The translations under genes and the position numbers were made by a program. A stretch of DNA of 64,000 nucleotides, taken from contig OX465107.1 in assembly GCA_949987565.1 (NCBI GenBank), positions 17,571,030 through 17,635,029 of the forward strand, read 5' to 3'. The notes under the pieces were generated by a model. That model made no database searches and was not told where the DNA came from. It saw only the letters and a program-made list of their open reading frames with translations. The DNA comes from Luidia sarsii. Lineage: Eukaryota; Echinodermata; Asteroidea; Paxillosida; Luidiidae. This document shows positions 24,106-34,238 of the stretch, in pieces (within the stretch, counting starts at the first letter, position 1; every line of letters starts with the position of its first letter).

Positions 24106-24225
24106 CTCCCGTGGCTGCACCTCCGGCATGTAAACTAACCTCGCGAATAATAGCAGCGTTTGGCAGTATACTATTCAGAACGGTCTGGTGCTGTGTACCC
24201 TGACACACGACGCCAGTAATATAAT
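24106..24225 (+). pseudogene. relic MCT exon 2 upstream of unit 6
   Basis: The least decayed relic at its start. It reads PVAAPPACKLTSRIIAAFGS, close to the true PVAASLARKLSCRVVATFGG, then shifts frame at the same site as the others. Confidence 0.75.
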
Positions 24226-24311
24226 CTGACGACCAGGCCTGCGTGTACAAATTTAGTTGCCTACTCTTTGATGCCGGCACTACAACCTTGCCTTGAATGG
24301 AGAGCAAACAA

Positions 24312-27300
24312 ATGGCCGGGACTGCCACTTACCCAGAAGGAGGCTGGGGTTGGGTGATAGTGGGGTCGTGCTTCATCGTCGAGTTTATCGTGTTTGGTAC
24401 CTTGAAGGCTCTGGGAGTCCTCATATCGCCTATGAAGGATGACTTCGGCAAAGATGTGTGGATCTTCGGCTCGATAGCTGCACTGCATTATGGAATGCAG
24501 TTTGTGCTCAGTAAGTATAGAGACAGTATTAGCGTGATCTGAACTTTCAACATGGCTGACAGTCGATCTTATAATTAAAGACGACGGTTTTCCATCAACC
24601 TTTTGGCACATACATATGGTTACACAAACATGGTTTTATCCTTTACATGCATAGGTCCCGTAGCTGCATTTCTGGCACGTAAACTAAGCTGCCGTGTTGT
24701 AGCAACGTTTGGCGGTATATTGTACGGGACCGGTCTGGTGCTGTCTGCCCTGACACATGACGTCACCGTTCTGGCCATAGGTCTTGTCGCGATTTCAGGT
24801 AAGAAGAAAAAATGAAACTGAATACAAGTAAAGATTTCTCGAGTGCTTTCATGTGTGCAATTAGAAGCTCTAAGTTCCCCTTCGTGCGGGGACCTTCGAA
24901 ATCGCAGTGCCGTTTGTTTTACTATGCCCTGCGAAACCGGCCACCATTTTTGTCCACAATTTTAAACAAGACTCTTTTCAGCTTAGAACAAATCAATACG
25001 AAGCATGACAAAGACCCATTTTGACACAAGTTTCCATCTTGACACAAGATTAGCAGCAACAATAAAACAAATTGTGACATTGCGTGCGACCTTTACTTTG
25101 GATGATCGAGCGATAGCGCGCTGCCACTGGATAAGTGTTGGCACGTCACACAGCCCAACGGTCATCGGTCAGGCAGTGGAATTCCACCAACATTCTCCAT
25201 TGCAATCTGTACGCTGGGTTGGGGCCGACCAACTCAAAGATTACACTGCTTGCAGTGGAGGCTAGTCTGTGGTCAGGACACCACTCACACCCCACGCTAA
25301 AGTCAAACGGATAATCTCTTGAAAAAAGCCACATCCATCTCCGAATATTGTACCCTTAAGGATATAATTATTTTTAACAGATTTTAATGTTCCTGATTGG
25401 TTTAGAGAGTTTTGACAAAGACGCATTGTTAAAAAAAAAACCGCATGGCGTTCATGTGCTCCAGTGCCGGCGCGAAGTTAACTAATTGGTTTGCAACTTT
25501 TGACATGAAACAGCGAGTAATAATATCCAAAAGGAAAGGTATGAATATCCGAATGTGAATTTAGTTCAAAAGGCTGTGACACATGTAAGATGTCTGCTAG
25601 TGCAGTGACCCAGTTTCGTGTATTTCGGGAAAAACAACTTTGTGCTGAAATTTCATTGACAAAAGAAGTGCAAATTCAGTTAATTCACTTAAGACGAAAT
25701 GCCCGGGATTTCTAAAAAATTCCTCGGAGGTTTCGGTCTGTCTTTATTCACACTACCGAAGAAAAACCTGGGGGAAAGGCTTTTCCCCTGGGAATGTTTA
25801 CCCCTGCTCGGGAGTAGGGTAAAAGAAGAAAACCCCGGGGTTTTACGATTTCCACGGGGAAATAGGGTCCCCGGGAGTTTCCAAATGGGTCCAGTGTGAA
25901 TGGTTGCGGGGGTATTGTTGGGGTAAAAAAATCCACAGGAATTCCCCTGATATTTAATCCCCGGGTATTCATTCGCTCCTTAATGTGAAAAGGGCTTTGC
26001 GCTATTCACTATGAATGAAAACTGTACAAATTCCTTTATTCAACAGGGACCGGAGCGGCATTTTCAGTCTCAGTAATCAATGCAGAGATTGCATTCTACT
26101 TCCAAGAGAAATTCCCACTAGCAGTTTTAGTCGTCATGGTTGCAGCCCCGCTTGGTATGATGGTTTACGGCCCGGTGACACAGGTCCTCTTAGATACCTA
26201 CGGTTGGCGAGGAGCGATGCTCCTTCTAGGTGCAGTCAGTTTTCACATCGTCGCTGCCGCTATGTTGACTAGGAAGCAGACAGGAATCCACACATATATG
26301 CATATACCAGATATAATTAGTCCTGTACAGGATGAAGACGATGGAGGTTCTGATGAACTCAAAACACAAAAGAGAAATCAGATTTGCAGGTCATGGATTT
26401 CATTTTCATCTGCACTAGGTCTAAATGTTTTCTCAAGTGTTGAATTTTTGACTTTGGCTTGTACGAAGATGTTAATAAACGTTGCCTACGGTGGAGTTGT
26501 TGTCTACATGGTGGCCAACGGTCTGTCTGTGGGATTGAGCGCCACAGAATCGTCCTTCTTGACTACGGCTTGGGGAATCGGCAACCTCGTCGGACTGTGT
26601 GTCAGTGGAATCATTTTACATAAGAAGCTCGTATCTAGCTACTTGATGGCAACACTGGGTTCAGCTACTGCTGCACTTTGCTTGATCTTTGCTCCCTTTG
26701 TATCAACATTCCTCGGTCAGATGGTCAATACTTTTATCATAGGCGCAGGAATTGATTTTGTCTTTGAAGTTGTATGCGTAATGACGAGGGATTTACCTTT
26801 CAGTGATGACAACTTCGTGGTCGTTTTGGGATGGCAAACCTTCTTAACTGGCGTTGCGTCATCCATTGGTGATACATTGTCAGGTTGGTATTATACATTT
26901 AATTTTAAATTTTTAACGTACGCTTTGAGTCTTCATTCGGATGCAGACAACGAAATTGTTCAAAAGTTCCCCGTCAGTTTTGCCTTGATTTTCTCTGACT
27001 TAATTGGGAAAGCAGAATTGGTGTGATCTCCGATCGCGAACTTCTATCAGGCCTATACAACAAACGGGACCTTGATTCCAGAAAATGTACGGCAGTTGAT
27101 TTTTAAATTATTCTGAATCAAAGCGGCAAAAAGACTAGATGACTATGTTTATCGGCCGCCAGATGGTGAGAGCACTGGTACGCAAAACCAGAGGTATCCG
27201 GTTCAAGTCTCGGTCCAGTCAGCTTATTTCATCATTTTTCAAAATTGCCTGGAATATCAGCGAAATATCCAGAAGGTCGCCAACGCAGTAAAAATGTGAT

Positions 27301-27871
27301 GCGTAGACCTGCCAGCAGGGTGTCAATCAGCCTTTATCAATTTTAGGTCTCACCAGAAGGTTTCGCCGAAGGAAATTCATCAGTGGAACGATTATTCATG
27401 AGACCAAAAGGAATTTTTTTTCAGCAAAGCTAAAATCCCTCTGACTGGCACGTCAACTCCATTAACGATCTGAGGAAGGGTGCAACAGGAAGGCTGAATA
27501 GCTCACCAGGTGGTTAGAGCTCATGTCGTTGGTTCATCTTTAGGTCAAAACAAATTTTCACTGCTATTTTCATGAAACGTGACCTAATGCAACTCCTTTA
27601 AAGTATTCATGTACAAGTCTTGATGAATAATACATACTGCTTATTAATTTCAGGTTGGCTTTATGGCTTGACGGGAACTTTCCACGCCACCTTCTTCTTG
27701 TACAGTGCTACCATGTTTGCTGTGATATTCCCCCTACTCGTCAATGCACTCCAAGTGCTTAAACTATCGCCTAAATACCGGGAGAGGATGGTTGTACTAC
27801 CTCCCGTATTCAAGAGAGGCACAGGTTCCTATTCTCCATTATGTCAGACAGATCTTGTTCAGCCGCAATAG
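24312..27871 (+). CDS. MCT-like transporter unit 6, intact and most divergent
   Basis: SLC16-like transporter of 465 aa. Exons are 24312-24510, 24655-24798, 26047-26883 and 27654-27871, with GT-AG borders and consistent phase. An in-frame ATG at 24297 would add MESKQ; 24312 is preferred by analogy. TM1 motif EGGWGW is present. The TM4-5 region reads YFQEKF then LAVLVVMVAAPLG. Exon 4 differs from the other copies (FPLLVNALQVLKLSPKYRER, tail ending DLVQPQ). Intron 2 is long (1,248 bp) because of inserted sequence, including a GC-rich 0.3-kb piece at about 25690-26003. Its 3' flank belongs to a different type from the alpha flank. This unit has no near-identical partner in the window, so it is probably the oldest functional lineage of the array. 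Substrate unknown. Confidence 0.85.
24850..25689. other. extra sequence in intron 2 of unit 6
   Basis: About 24880-25450 is absent from the other units and holds no recognisable gene. From about 25495 (ttgacatgaaacag) it resumes the intron sequence seen at 8618-8790. Confidence 0.45.
25690..26003. mobile_element. GC-rich insertion in intron 2 of unit 6
   Basis: About 314 bp rich in ccccggg and ggggaa words, unlike its AT-rich surroundings and missing from the same intron of the other units. It is bordered by attcact at 25683-25689 and 26004-26010, a possible 7-bp target duplication. The inner words ttcacact and agtgtgaa are inverted. No coding capacity. Probably a small non-autonomous element; the exact ends are uncertain. 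Confidence 0.45.
27168..27230 (+). repeat. tRNA-derived SINE fragment in intron 3 of unit 6
   Basis: Contains ggtgagagcactggtacgca and the B-box-like ggttcaagtctcggtcc. A second, more decayed A-box word (tagctcaccaggtggttaga) lies at 27497-27516. Confidence 0.5.
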
Positions 27872-28955
27872 ATTTCAATTTAAATAGCTGACAACTGAAT
27901 ATCAGTGACGCCAGAGTAATTGTTTTCGTTATTCAAGACAGGACCAGCGTCCTATTCTGCAGTAAGTCATCAGCTGCATTAGGTTTCAATTGAAACCCCA
28001 ATCATTTTTTTATATTTTTTATATTTTTGTATATTAATTTTTTTAACCCCAATCATTTTTTTATATTATATATATATATATTTTTTTTATATTTTGTATG
28101 TTTTATTGGAGGAGGGTTGTATAAAGTTCAGTGGTAAAATAGCCAAAAGCACGTTAGTCTTTCCGTCATAGTTCAACAGTCATATATCAAATTACGTGTA
28201 TTGAATTTGCCAATCATTCAATTCAATGTACTGTATACAATGAACATTATTTGCTAATTACTGAGATATTCTTAAAACAATGGAATCAGGGTTGCGATAT
28301 TTCAATGCCACCTTCTTCTTATACAGTACTAGACAGATCTTGCTCATCCGCAATAGATTTTGATTAAATTGCTGACAACTGCATACCAGTGACGCCAGAA
28401 ATAGGCCTATTAGACGTGCATTTTATGAGCATGAAAGTGTCCTTAATTGGAGTTTAATTCTGGATGGGCATTGAATTCAAATGCTTTTGCTGACAAACTG
28501 TTTTCATTAAAAAGAGTTTCTCTGTGTTTATAAAGTAAATGTTTTATTTTTTGAAACCATTAGGTTGCAATTGATATCCCAAGTCATCATGTATCCCAGT
28601 GAGTTGGGTTTTCTTTACATAGGTGGAAGGTTGTATGGAGTTTAGGGATGACATTGCGTAAAGAATCAAAGCCTTTACGTCATAGGTAAAACGTGGTTGA
28701 CGTACATGGACTATCTGCCCTGTTCAGTTGCAATGGATTTCGATTCGAATTGCTGGCAAATGAATATCAGTGATGTCAGAGTAACTGTTTCAGTAGGAAC
28801 AATTGTGTTCAGTGAACCAAGGGTATAAAAGACTTTTCTGACCAAACAGTGCGTGGATGGAAAGACGAAAAAGATTACGGGGTATACCATTTAGCAATCT
28901 TACCATTGGGAGGTCGACAAGCTTGATCTTCAAAATGAATTTGTAAGACCAATCA
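27872..28955. other. 3' flank of unit 6 with an exon 4 relic
   Basis: No intact gene. 27872-28130 is a flank type shared only with 31918-32170, including AT-rich runs at 28000-28100. From about 28300 it contains a deleted exon 4 relic followed by flank of the usual type, which stops abruptly at 28955 inside exon 1 sequence of unit 7. Confidence 0.5.
28303..28400 (+). pseudogene. relic MCT exon 4 with internal deletion
   Basis: Reads gccaccttcttcttatacag then tacta, then jumps directly to gacagatcttgctcatccgc and the usual 3' UTR start. Compared with exon 4 the middle (about 125 bp, TM12 and most of the tail) is missing. The same structure is found at 32318-32400. Confidence 0.65.
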
Positions 28956-31915
28956 TGGGGTACCTTGAAGGCTATGGGAGTCCTCATATCGCCTATGAAG
29001 GATGACTTCGGCAAAGATGTGTGGATCTTCGGCTCGATAGCTGCACTGCATTATGGGATCCAAAATGCTCTAAGTAAGTAAAGACAACCTTAGCGTCATC
29101 TTAACTTTCAACATGGCTGACACTTTTATTATTAAAGACAGTACGTGTTCTCCATCAACCTTTAGGCACATACATATCGTTTCAAAGACGTGGTTTTATC
29201 CTTTACATGCATAGGTCCCGTAGCTGCATCTCTAGCACGTAAACTAAGCTGCCGTGTTGTAGCAACGTTTGGCGGTATACTCTACGGGACCGGTCTGGTG
29301 CTGTCTGCCCTGACACATGACGTCACCATTCTGGCCATAGGTCTTGTTGTGATTTCAGGTGAGAAGTAAACAAGAAACTGAATACAAGAACATATTCCTT
29401 GAGTGCTCGTTGAGTGCAAATTGAAGCTCGCTTAAACCAACATGGTTAGCAACTTTTGACATGAAACAGTGCGTAGTAATGGAGGAACATTAATTTAGAG
29501 GGCTGTGACATGTCACGTCTGCTAGTTCCGTGACCAAGTTTCGTGTATTTCGGGGAAAACTACTTGTGCTGAAATTTCATTTACAGAGGAAGTGTAAGAC
29601 TGCATTATTCACTATAAATGAAAACTGTGCAAATTCCTTTATTCAACAGGGACCGGAGCGGCATTCTCAGTCCCAGTAATCAATGCAGAGATTGCATTCT
29701 ACTTCCGGGAACAATTCACAGTGGCGATCTTAGTCGTGTTGCTAGCACCTCCGCTTGGTATGATGGTTTACGGCCCGGTGACCCAGGTCCTCTTAGATAC
29801 CTACGGTTGGCGAGGAGCGATGCTCCTTCTAGGTGGAGTCAGTTTTCATATCGTCGCTGCCGCTATGTTGACTAGGAAGCAGACAGGAATTCACACATAT
29901 ATGCATATACCAGGGATAATTAGTCCTGTACAGAATGAAGACGATGGAAGTTCTGATGAACTCAAACCACAAAAGAGAAATCAGATTTGCAGGTCATGGA
30001 TTTCATTTTCATCTGCAATAGGTCTGAATGTTTTCTCAAGTGTTGAATTTATGACTTTAGCTTGTGTTAGGATGTTAATCACTATCGCCTACGGTGGAGT
30101 AGTTGTCTACATGGTGGCCAACGGTCTGTCTGTGGGATTGAGCACCACATAATCTTCCTTCTTGACTACGTCTTTTGGAGTCGGTAACCTGGTCGGACTG
30201 TGTGTCACTGGATTGATTTTACATAAGAAGCTCATATCTAGCCAATTGATGGTAACACTGGGTTCGGCTACCACTGCACTTTGCTTGATCTTTGCTCCCT
30301 TTGTGTCAACATTCCTCGGTCAGATGGTCAATACTTTTATCATAGGGGCAGGAATCGATTTCCTTTTCGAAGTTGTATGCGTAATGACGAGGGATTTACC
30401 TTTCAGTAATGACAACTTCGTTGTGGTTTTGGGATGGCAAACCTTCTTAGCTGGCGTTTCGTCATCCTTTGGTGATACACTGTCAGGTTGGTATAGTGTA
30501 GTTTTAATTTTTATGTCAAACATTACTTTAAATTTTAACTTTTTAATTTACGCTTTAAGTCTTCATTCGGATGCAGACAACTAATTTTTTCAAAAGTTCC
30601 CTGTCAGTTTAGTCTTGATTTTTCCGACTTACCCTGCGAGCAGCGGAGCGTTGAAATATACGCCGAGCTCCAGAGGTGCCGACGCAGAAGGCACTTTTGA
30701 TTTCGCGTGTAAAATACTATTTTGTGGACACAATCGTTTCTCTAATGGTGTTGATATACATGAATGCAGGTCCCCAGAACATGCCCACACACGATTGAAC
30801 TATTCTGGGTATTTATATATGCAGATTTAAAAAAAATAATAATAATAAAAAAAAAAGTCGTGTCCCTTATATATAGGTGCTCAGGCATGAGACATTTTTT
30901 GACAGATGTTAGTGTCATTGACTCTCCCCGGTCAGATTCAGATGCAGCTGATCAGTTCATGTATTCACATAACTCTCCAAACTCACTTCACTTCCATCCT
31001 CTAGACAAATTCTATGCAAGACGTCCTCACTCGAAATGTTACTTGTAGAAGCCATAATGCACTGCAGGCAGAGTGACCAATTGCATTAGCTTTTTCGTGC
31101 ACAATTGAATGGGCTTGATGGAAGGCCCCACTTTCTCAGGGGGCTGACCCCCCATTGGCCCTCCTACAGGATAGACAATTGACACTTCCATCTCAAACTG
31201 CAGGGTTCATTCTATAGGAATATATGTAGTTTCAAGAAAATTGGGCGATAGCTTCACAAAAATAATAATAAAAGCAAACAAAAATGCCTTCCGAGTTGGC
31301 ACCTCGGCAGCTCACAGGGTTAATTGGAAAAGCAGAATCCATTTTGTGTGATCCCCGAACTACTACCAGGCCTACAAGAATCGCTCGTTTCCATTTTGAT
31401 GAAAGCGGGAACTTGATTCCTGGAGATATATGGCAGTTAATGCTTCTGATTGGTGCTACTAAAGCGGCATCAAGACTAGTTGACTATTATTTTGTGTAGG
31501 CCGTCATCTAAGGGCTGGATTGCCAAGATGGTGAGAGCACTGGTACGCAAAACCAGAAGTCTCAGGTTCAAGTACTAAGCCCGACGTCTTTGGTGCATCT
31601 TTCGGTCAAATCAAATTTTCACTGCTATTTTCATAAAACCCGACGTTATGCAAGTTCCTTCGAAGAATTCATGCACAAGTCTTCCTGAATAAAACGACAT
31701 ACTATTGATTCATTTCAGGTTGGCTTTATGGTTTGACGGGAACTTTCCACGCCACCTTCTTCTTGTACAGTGCTAGCATGTTTGCTGTGATAATCCCCCT
31801 ACTCATGAATGGCCTACAAGCGCTTAAACTATCTCCTAAATACCGTGAGATGATGGTGGTACTACCTTCCTTATTCAAGAGAGGCACAGGTTCCTATTTT
31901 GCATCACGTACGTGA
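28956..31915 (+). pseudogene. MCT-like unit 7, pseudogene of unit 2 type
   Basis: Pieces are 28956-29073 (3' part of exon 1 only), 29215-29358, 29650-30486 and 31719-31915. The 5' part of exon 1, with the start codon and the EGGWGW motif, is lost: spacer ending ccaatcat joins ggggtacc. In exon 3 a GAA codon has become TAA at 30150-30152. In exon 4 a 4-bp insertion (acgt repeated in cacgtacgtgag) creates a stop at 31913-31915. Otherwise the sequence, introns included, is nearly identical to unit 2, so the damage is recent. All splice sites are still normal. Confidence 0.85.
31503..31645 (+). repeat. tRNA-derived SINE fragment in intron 3 of unit 7
   Basis: Same as 10686-10830; contains ggtgagagcactggtacgca and ggttcaagtac. 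Confidence 0.5.
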
Positions 31916-31917
31916 GA

Positions 31918-33640
31918 CAGATCTTGATCAGCCGCAATAGATTTCAATTTAAATAGCTGACAACTGAATATCAGTGACGCCAGAGTAATTGTTTTCCTTA
32001 TTCAAGACAGGACCAGCGTCCTATTCTGTAGAAAATCAGCAGTGCATTAAGTTTCAATTGAAACCCCAATCATTTTATTATATTTTTCATATTTTTTTAT
32101 ATTTTGTGTGTTTTATAGGTGGAGGGTTGTATAAAGTTCAGTGGTAAAATAGCCAAAAGTATGTGAGTCTTTCTGTCATAGTTCAACAGTCATTTCATAT
32201 CAAATTACATGTATTGAATTTGCCAATCATTCAATTCAATGTACTCTATACAATGAAAATTATTTGCTTATTACTGAGATATTCTTAAAACAATGGAAAC
32301 AGGGTTGCGATATTTCAATGCCACTTTCTTCTTATACGGTACTAGACAGATCTTGTTCATCCGCAATGGATTTAAATTGCTGACAACTGCATAGGCCTAC
32401 CAGTGAAGGCCAGAAACCTAGGCTTAATAGAACTGCATTTTGTGAGCATGAAATTGTCCATAATTGGAGTTTAATTTTGGATGGGCATTGAATTCAAATG
32501 CTTTTCCTGATAAACTGTCTTCATTAAAAAGAGTTTCTCTTTGTTTGTGAAGTAAATGTTTTACTTTTTGAAACCATTAGGTTTCAATTGATATGCCAAG
32601 TCATTTTGTATCCCAGTGAGTTGGGTTTTCTTTATAGTTGGAGGGTTGTATAAAGTTCAGGGATGACATAGCGCAAAGCATCAAACCCTTTACGCCATAG
32701 GTAAAACGTGGTTGACGTACATGTACTATCTGCCCCGTTCAGTTGCAATGGATTTCGATTTAAATTGCTGACAACTGAATATCAGTGGTCAGAGTAATTG
32801 TTTTCAGTAGGTCCAAATCGTGTCAGTGAACCAAGGAGAAGACTTTTCTGACCAAACAGTGCGAGGATGGAAAGACGAAATAGATTACGGGGTATACATT
32901 TAGCAGTGCTCACCACGGAAGGTCGACAAACTTGAGCCTCAAAATGAATGTGTATGACCAATCATCACTTTAAGTCGTTAAATCTTGAATCGTTCATTTG
33001 TTTTTATTGGTGGAAGGTACCGTCATAATAAGTTGTACTGTGGTGAAATAGCCGAAGGCGTAGAAGCCTCGCAGTCATAGTTAAACAATTATGTATCAAA
33101 ATATTGAATTATTGCATTAAATTAATTTAAAGTATACAATTAAACTAATTTCTTTGTCATTTCTGAACCGTTCAGCAAACGAAGTAAGCCAAATTGCGAT
33201 TGTTTTCCTTATTTTTGGGCAATCGAATTCCAAATTGAAACTAATTAAGGGCCTAGACTTCTCTTTCAGGTGAAAACAAAAATTATATGAACGTGGTATT
33301 GGCTCCATCTCGCGGTGTCCTTTGTAGCATTCTGACATGACCCTGGATCACGAACGAATGAATTCGAGCCAACACAGAAATATAGTTTTATTCGCAATCA
33401 AATCCTAGGTCATATGATATTTGTCCTTAAAAGAAGTCGTTTCCTTCTCGAAGGATTTTTCTTTTCAATATTTAACGATGAATTCGAGACCACACAAACA
33501 ATACACCTAGTTCCATGCGCAATCAATAGTAAGGCGTTAAATTTTGACTTTACCCGAGCTTGTTCTTCTCTCACATGCTCTCCGCAGAGTGTTGAACTGT
33601 CCCTTATATCGTTTATTTTCGTGTACTAATGTGAAGATTT
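31918..33640. other. 3' flank of unit 7, end of the array
   Basis: No intact gene. The first about 250 bp follow the flank of unit 6 rather than unit 2. An exon 4 relic lies at 32318-32400, then a diverged copy of the common flank. Recognisable array sequence ends near 33.5 kb. Confidence 0.55.
32318..32400 (+). pseudogene. relic MCT exon 4 with internal deletion (second copy)
   Basis: Has the same deletion junction as at 28303 (ggtactagacagatcttg), followed by 3' UTR words tgctgacaactgcat. It is inherited by duplication of the flank. Confidence 0.65.
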
Positions 33641-34238
33641 ACAAAATACACCGCATTTGAAACTACCCCATAGTCCATACAGGTCCATACAGACAAGTGG
33701 GATTGTCCCTGACAAAATAACACTCTTGCGCCCTCTCCCGACATGTGCAAGCGTGGCATCATCAGCTATTATGATAATAGCGTGTTGACGGCTTGCCGCC
33801 ATGTTAGACGTATTTAGTGGTGTGCACGACCATTTGCGTCAGCGTTGCCATGGTTGGGTACGCTGGGCTTCTATTGACAGGTGATTTACGCGCTCAATGG
33901 GGAACTTGCCTGGATAATGCTCCCATTGAATTTAAAGGCCGCGGGTTGACCCTACCACAGAAAGAAAATAATAACATCGGGGCTAGGTTAGGTGTATAGT
34001 GCACGACCGACCGACACCACACACAAGTAAACTGGGGAATGTGAACATTTCACCTCAAAGTCGTTGTCAGAAAGTTTATCTCGATATACTATGGGACCGA
34101 TTCGGGGCATGTCAAGCCTATAACTGAAATTTGTTCTACAAATCATGATGTAGACCTTTAAAAAGATATCTGCTGAGTCATATTTGTTGAGCTTAATTAC
34201 TTTACAAGGATCAAGACAACAAGTGAAAAAAACTCGTC
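33641..34238. other. spacer between transporter array and ankyrin genes
   Basis: No gene, repeat or site that I can support. Confidence 0.4.
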
